Shown piece by piece: positions 36,699 through 46,500 of a stretch of DNA of 64,000 nucleotides. The notes under the pieces are model-generated. The model was not told the DNA's origin, did no database searches, and worked only from the letters and a program-made list of their open reading frames with translations. Source of the DNA: Lactuca virosa. Taxonomy: Eukaryota; Streptophyta; Magnoliopsida; Asterales; Asteraceae. The stretch's first letter is position 1. Each line of letters opens with the position of its first letter. Both the position numbers and the translations under genes were made by a program. The stretch covers positions 142,634,402 to 142,698,401 of the forward strand of contig CAKMRJ010005523.1 in NCBI GenBank assembly GCA_928212115.1. Reading direction: 5' to 3'.

Positions 36699-37490
36699 TG
36701 ATGGGTTTTGAGCATTCTAACACTCCTAAGGTGTACATGCAACCCTAAATACCTTGGATCTACGTTTTCTCTATTATACACGCAAACTTGAGCTTTCCAA
36801 GGTATTACCTAACTAGCATACAAAACTTGATACTTTGGGTAATAAAACAAGTAAGATAACATACCTTTTTTCTTGTAGCTTGTTGGAAACCTTGAACCTT
36901 TAGCCTTTAAGAGCTTAGCACCAATAGTATGAATGCCTCAAGTGGAACCACAACACACCTAGAACAAAGGATAACTTGAGAAGAGATTCCTTGCATACAC
37001 AAATCGGCTAGCCCTCTAGTATTCAACTTAAGTGCCAATTTTGGTAGCCTTAGGGTCTCTTCTATAGTGTGGCAAACTAGGGTTACACCATGTAAACCCT
37101 AATGACTTTCCATATCCCTCATGCTCCATCAGTTAAAACCTCCATGGAGTATCCATGGGTTACCACATGGGTTTAGCCCAACATAAAGAACTATGGATCA
37201 TAAGCCCACTTTATAAGAATGAATGATTTACCAAATCAACCCCTTATATTTAGTTAGTCTCTTTTGATTACAAAATTTATTCCAAATTAATTCTTGATCA
37301 ATACCGATTAAATAATATGATTTCATATTAATATATTAGAACTTATAATATATTAATAAACCATAAATCACTTTTTCTCAAAAGTCCATCCTATCAAATT
37401 GTCCTGATGATATGCAACCCAAATGGACCACGCTACTCTCGGGTCAAGTACATACCAATTATAGTTATGGACTTAGACACTAATCCAACA
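36699..37490 (-). repeat. 5' LTR of element E
   Basis: 792 bp, edges TGATGGGTTTTGAGC and TAATCCAACA, followed by CCTGG. Contains CCATGGAG/CCATGGGT repeats near 37138-37170, as in the shared LTR at 2346-3201. Confidence 0.88.
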
Positions 37491-37495
37491 CCTGG

Positions 37496-38174
37496 TATTT
37501 CAGATAGTTGACAGATCAGTTGGGACCAGGGAGGTCTCGGTTGCTTTTGGAAAGCAACTAGTAGGCAGTGTGATGTTTCGGACAGTGTTAGTGACTTAGG
37601 ATCCGTGTGTGCGGAATAGCTCGTTGTTCGGGAAATGCAAAGTCACTTGCAGTTTGGATTAAATAATCTCATAGTAAGTGATTTGACCCTATTGCGCAGA
37701 TCTCGTCTGAGTCTAACCGTTGCAGGGATGAGTCTTCTACTCGGAGGATTATCTAAGCCTTCTGTCAAGTATCGATGTTCTGTATCTAGTTATGGTCAGT
37801 GACCTTGTTCCCAGTGGTAGCATCGAGATAATAGAGGTAGGAAGTGTTTTGTTTAGTTTGGTATTCAAGGTGGAATTGGCTCGGTAATGGTTCAGTGTGG
37901 ACGGTCTGTATGGGGGTCAGACCAACTTGAGACTTCAAGTTCGGGAATGAATAAGTGGTTTTATGCATGGGTTTTGGATTCGTTGTCGTTGGGTCGAAGA
38001 GTTCTGACAGGGTTGTTCTTCTTCGAGTTGGAAGTTTATGTGTGGGTTCGGTTCTCTCGGGAAGGTCGTTTTATGCTCAGGATTTTCAGTTGCGTTCCTC
38101 AGGTGGTTTGTTTTGATATGGGTGTTAGTAAGGAATGATTTTAATGACGAAATCTACTTTAAGTGGGGGAGAGG
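37496..38174 (+). other. 3' end of element D internal region with polypurine tract
   Basis: Resumes element D after the CCTGG duplicate. No catalytic domain; short ORFs here do not resemble known proteins. It ends AATGACGAAATCTAC then AAGTGGGGGAGAGG (38161-38174), the Ty3-type PPT directly before the LTR. Confidence 0.65.
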
Positions 38175-38670
38175 TGTAACACCCTGTTTCAAATCATTCC
38201 CATTGCAGGGTGGTGAGCAAGGAGTGGGTATTAGCAGACATAGAACCCTTGAAGAATTGAGTTTGGGCACATTTGTATGTGGATAATGTATTTTAGATGA
38301 TTGGGGTATTTGGTTTGTGTTTTGGAGCCCAAGGGTATCGGTAAAGGCATTGGTTCAGGCCTTTAATGAATTTTGGATTTAATTTTGGTTGGTTTTCAGG
38401 CTAAATAAAGTTGATAGAAGTGTAGGGTTTCTCGTTACCTTTCCGTGGATATAAAGAACGCTGAAAACGGATAAAGGACGCAAAAGATATGACCATTGGA
38501 AGTTAGAAGGGTTTTGAGTCGAACCAGGTACGTGGGGCGTACCCGGTGGGAACGCATGGGGTTCAAGGAAAATGGTCACGGGTCTGGGTAGGAACGCAGG
38601 GCGTTCCCCAAGGGAACGCAGTACGTTCGTTGGGCATATTCAAAAGCTCGTTATTAGGGTTTGGTCCCTT

Positions 38671-38676
38671 TATAAG
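38671..38676 (+). promoter_or_regulatory. TATA box of element D LTR
   Basis: CTTTATAAG, with palindromes 40-140 bp upstream and a CT-rich start region (CCTCTTCTATTCTTC) about 25 bp downstream. Confidence 0.5.
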
Positions 38677-40053
38677 TATCATTATAGACCCAAACCTCTT
38701 CTATTCTTCAACTCCATCCTTCTCTAACCCTAAGAATGAAACCCTAGCCTCCATTTGAGTGATTCTTGAGCTTTAAAGTGATTTATGAGTATTTTGGTGC
38801 TTGAGGAGGAAGAAAGAACTTCTTGAATAGTCATTGCTTAAGTTGGAGCTTTTGGATCCAGGCTTTGTGCACCTAGATCTACCTTCTGGAGGTATAAAGT
38901 CACAACCTTGACAAATCTTTCATGTAGATCTAGCTAAGTGGTATTTTGTTATAGTTTTGGTCCCTTTGAGGTGGTTCTTGTGAGTAGAAGTTACTCCAGA
39001 ACCTTTGAGCTTCATATTTGGTCCTTATTGAGGTTATGAAGTCATAAAGTTTGGATCTTGATGAGTGTAGACCTTCCATGCATGATTTGGTAGTTATTTG
39101 ATGAAGTTTGGGGACTTAAAGCTTTGATTTGGGTCCCATTGAGTTATGCTAAGTCATAAAGTTGGAAACTTTATAACTTGAGAAGTCCATTTGAATCAGA
39201 TCTGGAAGTTTGGACTAAGGTCTTAAGGTAAAAGCTTGCATCTTGGCCTCTTTATGGAGTTAGAAGGCTTGAAATTATGAGTGGGTCCTTTTGGGCCATG
39301 CAAAGGTTCCAAGTTGACAACTTTATGGATTAAGTCACTGATATGAAAGTATTTTGAGGATTTGAACGTTGGACTTAAGGTATTAAGACGTTTGGGGTAA
39401 TTTTGGACAATGGTCAGGAACGCCGTGCGTTCATCTCGGGAACGCGGCGCGTTCAGGCAAAGGGTCCCGATCGGTGGTCTGGCAACGAACACCCTGCGCT
39501 CCACCAGGGAACGTAGCGTGTTCGGTTCATCAGTGGGCTTTTTGGGCTTTTGGTCATGAACTTGTCTTGGGGTTCGGGCTTGTTTCTTTGGACTATGAAT
39601 TATCCGTTTGGGCTCTGGTTGTGCCTCAGGACTTTGAGTGGACCTTAGGTTCTGTTTGGGCCTCGAGTTGTGTTGTTGGGCCATTAGTGGGACTTGGGCC
39701 AAGTTTGGTTTGGACCCATTCAGGAAAGGGTAAAATGGTCTTTTACCCTAGGAGTCCGGACTTATGAGTTGAGGTCGCGGTTAATGGGTTATGGCATAAT
39801 TATTAATTGGGATTTATTTGTTGTTAGTGTGGGATTTCCGGTTCGGCAGCCGAGTGTTATCAGATTGCAGTGGATCGAGGTGAGTTACCTTCCCTGTATG
39901 AGTGGGTTGAAGGCACCAATGTCGACCCACTAGTAGTTTTTTATAGTAGAGATGATTGTCTTTGCGATATTTGTATGGTATGCCACTATATGTTATGATT
40001 TATGTGCTTATTTGCTATGTTATTATGTGGTAGTGGTAGGGGTGGGATAGGCC

Positions 40054-40318
40054 CAGTATCCGGTTGGAATAGACCGAAGGGGAGGCCAGCACCCAGATAT
40101 GATCGGCAGTATCCGATTGGAATAGACCGAAGAGGAGGCCAGCACCCAGATATGCTCGGCAGTATCCGATCGGAATAGACCGAAGGGGAGGCCAGTACCC
40201 AGATATGCTCGGCAATATCCGGTTGAAATAGACCGAAGGGGAGGCCAGCACCCAAATATGCTCAGCAGTATTCGGTTGAAACAGACCGAAGGGGAGGCCA
40301 ACACCTAGATATGCTTGG
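40054..40318 (+). repeat. Minisatellite in D LTR, 53-bp unit, 5 copies
   Basis: Five units of exactly 53 bp starting CAGTATCCGGTTGGAATAGA, with AGACCGAAGGGGAGGCCAGC inside and ending ATATGCTCGG. A few substitutions per unit and no indels. It causes the overlapping open frames on the minus strand here, which are not genes. Confidence 0.95.
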
Positions 40319-40636
40319 CAGTGTATTTGTTATATGGTATGTAGTATGATGGGGTAACTCACTAAGCTTTGTGCTTACGATTTTCAGTTTTGGTTTCAGG
40401 TACTTCTTCTTCGAAAGGAAAGGAGTCGGCATGATCGCATCGCATCACACTATGGTTTTTCCGCACATGAGATCTTTGGGAGTTGTACTCTGATATTACT
40501 TTTCTATGACATGTTTTTGATATTTGACATATTGATTATGATATGGGATGACATTGTCGATGTTTTCAGAATATCGTTTTTATAAATTACTTAATTAAAA
40601 ATGAAATTTTTGGTCATGAATTTTTGGGATGTTATA

Positions 40637-40915
40637 CCAACATTATGTTGAACTTTCAAACCACATGTATTCCTATGTCACCAATGGAAACAAAAGATCT
40701 TACAACAATGGCTAAGAAGTGAGTAACAGTCTACCAAGAAGCATACTTACCTAGATTAAACTCAATGTAATAAATTTAAAGTCTTTATGTAATTCAACAT
40801 TTGGTAAATGGAAGTGATATTTATTTTATAGAAGGTATGTGTAATCTTAATTTGTGATTTAACATCCTAATGTCACGTCGCTTGGTGTTTCCGACGTCGG
40901 CAGGGGGTGTGACAA
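40637..40915. other. Intergenic, probable LTR fragment
   Basis: No gene seen. It ends CGACGTCGGCAGGGGGTGTGACA at 40892-40914, the typical TGTGACA end of an Asteraceae LTR, so the segment is probably a truncated retroelement terminus. Confidence 0.35.
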
Positions 40916-41521
40916 CTTATGACCGGTTTCTTTCAGTTTTCTAACGTTATCCTATGCGGGACAATCGTTAATAAGGTGTTCAAGGCTGATGATGCTTATG
41001 TCCACTGCGACCTTGGTTGCTTGGTTGCTTAGGTCTTGTGATTTTGCTTAGGTCTTGTGTTTTGAACGTCGTAACTCATGCATACGATATCGGATTTTAA
41101 CGATTTGTATATGCACACGTTCGTATTTGAGCCTACTATAATTTTCTTTTAGATTACTCCCGTTAAAAAGTAATATATTTTTTACTTACAGTTTGTTTTT
41201 TTTTAAAACGTTCATACATACATTTTTAAAGAACACATGTATATAAAGATCATAAGTACGAATATATTACTTTTTAACGGGAGTAATCTAAACGAAAGTT
41301 GTTGTACACTTAAATACGAACGCATGGATATAAAGATCGTTAAAACCGAGTTCACATGAAGAATTACGATGTTCAGAACACAATACCTAACTCAAACCAC
41401 AATACATAAGCGACCAAGCAGCCGAAGACGCGGTGACTATAAGTATCAATAGCCCAAACACATCATTAATGATTATCCCACGTACGATACTGTGAAAAAA
41501 CTTTAAAAACTCGGTCATAAG
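40916..41521. mobile_element. 606-bp foldback (long imperfect inverted repeat)
   Basis: The whole segment folds on itself: CTTATGACCG at the left edge and CGGTCATAAG at the right. The arms match imperfectly across about 230-260 bp, with a perfect 30-bp core (41150-41179 against 41261-41290) containing TTACTCCCGTTAAAAAG, around an 80-bp T-rich loop. No ORF. It may be a non-autonomous DNA transposon of foldback/MITE type or a hairpin-RNA locus. No target duplication is clear. Confidence 0.75.
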
Positions 41522-43640
41522 CACTGAATGTATAAAAAAACAATAATGATTTATTTTGCAACAAAAAAATATTAATGACTAAATGTACAAAAAAATATTA
41601 ATGACTAAATGTGTATAAAGTGAGAAATATATTACCCTATTAAGTCATTTTTTCCGGGCTACCTGGAGTAGCCGGTCATAAGGACTTAATGTGTAAAGTT
41701 AAAGAAGTTGAAGGACAAATATGAACGGAAAAAATTCAGTGGCCAAATGTATAAAGTTAAAAATATTAATTTTTATTTAATTCTTTGAAAATTTTTAATT
41801 AATTTAGTAGTTTTGTCTTTTTTAAGGGTGCCTGTGTTCATTATTTTCTTAAAGTAGCTAGACCGTACGAGCGCAAACACCACTTATGATATTCCTTTTG
41901 GTTCTTGTCTTTAAAGCTTAGAAATATCATAAAATATCTTATTTGGCACTAAAATCAGATATTTGTGTGTATGCAAAACCGAATGGGAGGATCATTTATT
42001 CATTTGGTGTAGTATTTGGTGTAGTGTCGTTTACTCGTTGTTATACATCTGCCGACATCGCCATCGCAATCATTTGTCGACCTTCATGTCACTTTCTTTA
42101 TTCAAGTGTATACATATTTTCAGGATGATGCTAAATACGGTACACATTATGTAAAACAAATGTCTACATCATAAAGTCATAGATAACAATTAATGAATAA
42201 ATAAATAAATAATTAATTAATTAATTAATTAATTAAAAATACATGTTATAAAAATATTATTTAGTTTTATTGCCTATCCTACTTATTATGAGCTGATATA
42301 TAATGTTTTTTGAGTTATTTTATATGTACCTTTGATTGTTTGATGTACATCATGAATTAGTGTATGTTTTTTTATGTGAATGATAAGTGTAAATTTAATA
42401 ATACATGTTTTTGGAAAATTAAGTAATTTAACTCATATAAATCATCTTTTTGAAAAAAATAACCAACTTTTATATTTTTTTGGAAAATGACTAGTTTGAC
42501 CGAAACAGGTCATTCTGGAACGACTTCCGGGATGCTGCAGTAGTATTCCGGAGAAGCGTTCTGAAAGTAATTTTCTTTTTTGTTGCTGTTTTGTTTATTG
42601 CCAAAAATAATAGATATTGAAATCTATAAATCTAAGTAATAATTACATAAAATTAAATATGCTTTTAAATAATGTTATAACGTTCGAATAGAATCCCTGT
42701 TTTTTCTTCATACCCCAAAACATTTCTGCCAATCACTTGCGATATGATATGACTCATTCTTTAGTTGAACCCTCTATCGTGTATGATTTCACCGCGATCA
42801 ACATTTCTATGAACCAACACAAAAACACCTCATAATCCCCTATACTGTCAAATTGTCTTGAAATCCAAAACACACAAAGACCAATGAGCACTCGGTATAT
42901 TGAGAGGGATGTAAAGTTGCACAAAATGTTAGAATTAAGTAATCATCAAATAAAATTATTCCGGACTAAGTTACTAAAAAGAAAATCTTAAAATATAAAT
43001 AATTAAACTAGTTGTGGGTTGGTCCTAATGTAATTTCCACATGTATTGCTATTCCAGAACGTCTGTGTTCTGTGCTTTCCAGAGATGTTCTTCGTATTCC
43101 GGACTAAGTTACTAAAATGAAAATCTTAAAATCAAACTACTAAAGTGTAAAAGTAAAGGACTTACCCTTAAAATATATCATGATCGTGTTCCATATCTGA
43201 AGTCTGAAATGTGTAGTAGCGCCCGAAATGTTTCAAAATGGGTTTTTAAATTGAGATCCGGAATATGTCGTAATAAAACCTGGAAAATGGTTTTTTAAAT
43301 CGATATCTAGAATAAGTTGTATTAGTCCGGAATAGGAATTCCGGAAGATCTTTGATGCGTCGGCCCAACTTCTTAGTCTGAATTGGACTCCGAATTGGCC
43401 TATTCCAGAAACAATGGTTATTTTGCAAAAAATAATTTATAGATGTTACTTTTTTCAAAAAATATACCAAAAAATGGTTAGATTACTTGATTTGTCTTTT
43501 TATTTGTACATAATCTATAAAATATAAACTAATATTAATATTAATATTAATGATATTTAATTATAAACATAGACTTTGCAATAATATTAAAAGTTGAAAG
43601 GGATGTTTATCTAAATATACCCTTAAATGAAATTTCCCAT
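41522..43640. other. AT-rich intergenic DNA upstream of the bZIP gene
   Basis: No gene. Holds a second CGGTCATAAG box at 41676, a twofold repeat of ACTAAATGTACAAAAAAATA type near 41565-41615, an AATA/ATTA microsatellite at 42192-42238, a 30-bp direct repeat beginning CCGGACTAAGTTACTAAA (42961 and 43098), and two ~53-bp units with GGTTTTTAAAT (43213-43325). ATTCCGGA motifs recur from 42530 to 43350. A TATA-like CTATAAAATATA at 43514-43525 is a possible promoter box for the bZIP gene. Confidence 0.5.
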
Positions 43641-44646
43641 AAATCTCTAAAAGTAGAAAGGAATAGGTGAGCCTCAAATCCTTTAAATGCAAGACTCTGA
43701 AAGAGTGGAATGAGCACAAGACACTTGTCATCTCATCCATAGTTCCACTCCAAAAAAGAAGACAGGAAACGACACGATGCTCATCTCCTTCTAAAAGGGT
43801 AAAATCGTCTCATAAAAATTTTTATATTTCCTCAAGATATTTTCCTTCAACCTGGTTGTCCTTGCATGTTTCCCTAATAAAGATTTGATTTTTTTACCTT
43901 TTATATTTACCAATTGATCTTCTTGCCTCAAATCTTTGTGGGTTTTCATGGATATGGATCTTTGAATTTTCTTTTGGTTTCTTACTATAATTATTGTTGA
44001 TGATATTTATACTTTACCGAGGAAGTTTAGTGGTAATCATGTCCCTGGATAGTGTTTAGCTCATTCTTGATTGAAATTGAGATCTTGGTGTATGTGTTGC
44101 TTCTTTTAAATTTTTATGATTTATTGTATGTGAATGTTTTATGTACTTTTCATGGACTATGTTGGAAATTCGAGGTAACTTAGCCATTTTAATCATATAT
44201 ATCTAATGATTTGGAATTGTTTCTTGAATGTTGAATGGGATAGAGGAAACATGAAATTAAATGACATGGCTTCTTGCTTAACGAATAAAGTATATGGTAA
44301 TTTATTTTTTCCCAGTGCCACTGTGCTTCAATGATTTGTATGTCATGGAGAGGAACTTGTACATACTTATCAAGATTTATCCCTGAAAATGGTTGTAGAC
44401 GTGACTACAATCAAATATTCCATCCCCATGCATGATTAAAGAGTTTAAAAAAAATACCCTCTGAATGACACTTTACTAGGTGAAGATATGATTTTGAGTC
44501 TTAATCTAATGTAAAGATATCAATAAAGTTTACTGCAATACCCTCATGCCTGCATTTAAATTTATTTCACGAATTTTGCATTTGTTATATCTCAAGAAAC
44601 AATTGAAAAAAACTTTATTATTGATAGGTACTGAATGATGTGAGCA
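43641..44646 (+). other. Probable 5' untranslated exon and leader intron of the bZIP gene
   Basis: A 3' splice site is likely at 44626-44627 (TTATTATTGATAG/GTACTGAATG), 19 bases before the ATG. AREB/ABF genes often have a leader intron ending just before the start codon. The upstream exon probably lies near 43650-43950, but I could not fix its ends. An in-frame TGA at 44641-44643 shows that translation does not begin farther upstream. Confidence 0.4.
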
Positions 44647-46109
44647 ATGAATTCATTTATCAATTCTAAGAACTGTAGTCCAACGGCAAATTCGCCATTG
44701 CTCAAGCAATCTTCCATATATGCATTGACTTTGGATGAACTACAAAACACATTGGGTGGATCTGGGAAGGATTTCGGATCAATGAACATGGATGAACTTT
44801 TGAAGAACATCGGGACTACTGAAGAGATTCAATCAATGACATCAAACTTCAATTTGGACATAAATGTGAATTTACAAAAGCAAGAATCTTTGACTTTATC
44901 AAGAACCATTTGCCAGAAAACAGTGGATGAAGTTTGGAGAGATTTGGTTAAAGAAAATGGTGGATGCAAAGATGCGGATTTGGTCAAAGAACCAAGTTTT
45001 CAGCCACAAGAAAAGCAACCAACTTTCGGTGAAATGACACTCGAGGAATTCTTGAAGAGGGCAGGGGCAGTTTCGGAAAATAACCAAACTCAAGGGTACA
45101 AAAACATGATTCAGAATCAAGGGTTTCACCAAGAAGAATTCTTTCCAGAGAGTAGAAATGAAGTTGACATTTTGCAGGGTGCTACATCTTCAAAACTATC
45201 AAAACCACAGAAGGTTCTCCCGAAACTAGCTTCTTTCAACTCCAACTCTTCAGTGAATTTAGTGAATAATGCTCAGATGGGTAGTCTTGAAAATGGAGTT
45301 TCGATAAATGGAAAGACTGATCATCCCATAAAGGCTGGTTATCCATTGGATTTTTACCAAAATGGTAATTTGGATACATCTCCATCACCACCACTGTGTT
45401 ATGGTGGTGGCCGCAAAAGGAAAAAGAATGATACGTTGGAGAGAAGGGTGGAGAGAAGGGAGAAGAGGATGATTAATAACAGAGAATCTGCTGCAAGGTC
45501 AAGGGCTCGAAAACAGGTCAACTTCATGAATATTCATCTTCTTTTGTCTTGTGTAAAATAATCTTTCTATGTTTATGCATTCATGTATTAATGGTTCTAA
45601 TAGGCGTATACGATGGAATTGGAATCAGAAATTGCACACCTCAAAGAAGAGTTGCAAAAAAAGCAGGTATCTCTCGTAAAAAAATGTTCATTAGAAACAA
45701 GCGAGAGTTCGGTTCTTGTCCCTATATATGTTAGCTACCTAGTAGCATGCAAGTGACGCCGACTGCAAGAAGAATAACCTATTATAGAACGGTTCTGAAT
45801 CTTTCTTGTAACTTGTTTTCTTGTTGTATTTAGGAAGAAGTCATCGAGTTACAGAGTTTTCAGGTACGTAGTTGTAGTTTTGTAGGTATCATGCATAAAA
45901 AAAATCCATTTTCGAAGTTTAATATAGTAGTCGTCGCCTATTATTACGTTTAAAACCATATAATTTTTTTATTTTGTTTTAGCATTTAAAACCTTCTGTG
46001 GCCAGTGGATATGATTAGCGTTATGCGTTTTTGGCAGATATCGGAAAATATGAAGTTCTGTGGAGGTGGAAAATTATGCTTACGAAGAACGATGACAGGA
46101 CCTTGGTAG
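44647..46109 (+). CDS. Group A bZIP transcription factor, AREB/ABF/ABI5-like (4 exons)
   Basis: Exons 44647-45516, 45604-45666, 45834-45863 and 46038-46109, all GT-AG and all phase 0, give 344 residues. Conserved blocks in order: SSIYALTLDELQNTLG and MNMDELLKNI (residues 22-55); SLTLSRTICQKTVDEVWRDL (81-100); PTFGEMTLEEFLKRAG (125-140); basic region EKRMINNRESAARSRARKQ (272-290, N-x7-R intact); a short leucine zipper across exons 2-3 (MELESEIAHLKEELQKK); and the C-terminal LRRTMTGPW. Such proteins bind ABRE (ACGTG) sites as dimers in the nucleus and drive abscisic-acid and drought or seed genes; SnRK2 kinases phosphorylate the conserved blocks. Here the usual RTLS of block two reads RTIC, so that phosphosite is lost. 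At 344 residues it is shorter than typical ABFs of about 400 or more. Retention of intron 1 would truncate the protein at 45559-45561. Confidence 0.9.
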
Positions 46110-46500
46110 ATAAATCCACCATGAACCACCGTTATAATATGTTTAATATTAAAATAAAAAGGCTATGTTTTTAAAGATCTAGTAGAAATGACCAAATCTG
46201 AAGCAACTGGAAACTTTTTAACCGTGAGTCAAGCATCAAGAAGCAGATTTGTCATTTCTGCTTTAGACATAAAGAGTTTAGTGTGTGTATGTACATGTGA
46301 TGTGTTTCTACGTACACATTGTATGGATGTGTTTGTGTACGTATCAAGAAGGTAGAACTTAAGGATGCATAATTATTTCGGGCACCATAGGTATAATATG
46401 TTTTGGGGTTTTATAGTTTGATTCATCATGATGTTGTAAATGCCTTTGACATATATTGAATTAAAATTAAGATGATGTTAGTTATACCAAATTGTTATAT
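46110..46500 (+). other. Probable 3' untranslated region of the bZIP gene
   Basis: AT-rich, with several AATAAA-like sites (AATTAAAATT near 46460) and no ORF. Extent uncertain. Confidence 0.35.

Larger units (their letters stand above)
27787..37490 (-). mobile_element. Element E: Copia-type gag-only element inserted in D
   Basis: Edges TGATGGGTTTTGAG and ..TCCAACA with flanks CCCGG (27782-27786) and CCTGG (37491-37495), a 5-bp target duplication with one mismatch. Left (3') LTR 27787-28203, right (5') LTR 36699-37490, PBS 36685-36697, PPT at about 28204-28212. The internal region shares leader and non-coding half with A and B, has a differently built gag (31837-32835), and carries solo LTR 2. 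By eye the LTRs differ at about 19 positions in 415 shared bases (4-5%), so E is older than C. Confidence 0.85.
11991..40636 (+). mobile_element. Element D: Ty3-like non-autonomous host element, split by C and E
   Basis: After removing C and E the D pieces are 11991-12111, 24987-27786 and 37496-38174, plus the 3' LTR 38175-40636. The target duplications of C (ATTGT) and E (CCCGG/CCTGG) show that these pieces were once contiguous. D has a broken Ty3-type gag with two CCHC knuckles, then about 2.4 kb of non-coding internal sequence with a minisatellite, a PPT and the LTR. No protease, RT or integrase is seen. Its 5' LTR should lie left of the A/B tandem, outside the window. Assignment to a Tekay-like chromovirus rests on the style of Gag, PPT and LTR ends. 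Confidence 0.7.
38175..40636 (+). repeat. 3' LTR of element D
   Basis: Begins TGTAACACCC right after the PPT and ends GGGATGTTATA, the mutated mirror of TGTAACATCCC. 2,462 bp. TATA box near 38671. Palindromic motifs lie at 38527-38543 (GGTACG..CGTACC), 38591-38607 (GGAACGC..GCGTTCC), 38612-38629 and 39418-39525. A 53-bp minisatellite lies at 40054-40318. Near the 3' end it has CTCACTAAGCTTTGTGCTTA and GGTTTCAGGTAC, shared with the LTRs at 53776, 59659 and 62537. Confidence 0.82.

Noticed and set aside
38546..38758. Short plus-strand ORFs in the D LTR
   Set aside because: They lie across the LTR promoter and palindromes, with no family resemblance.
39986..40304. Three overlapping minus-strand ORFs with repeated PSVYSDRILP phrases
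   Set aside because: Artefact of the 53-bp LTR minisatellite.
40054..40318. Regularly spaced repeats resembling a CRISPR array
   Set aside because: Units are contiguous 53-bp repeats without unique spacers, inside a plant LTR.
45983..46018. Alternative last exon of the bZIP gene after TTTTAG at 45982
   Set aside because: It ends in a stop after about 11 codons and loses the conserved LRRTMTGPW; the acceptor at 46037 restores it in phase.
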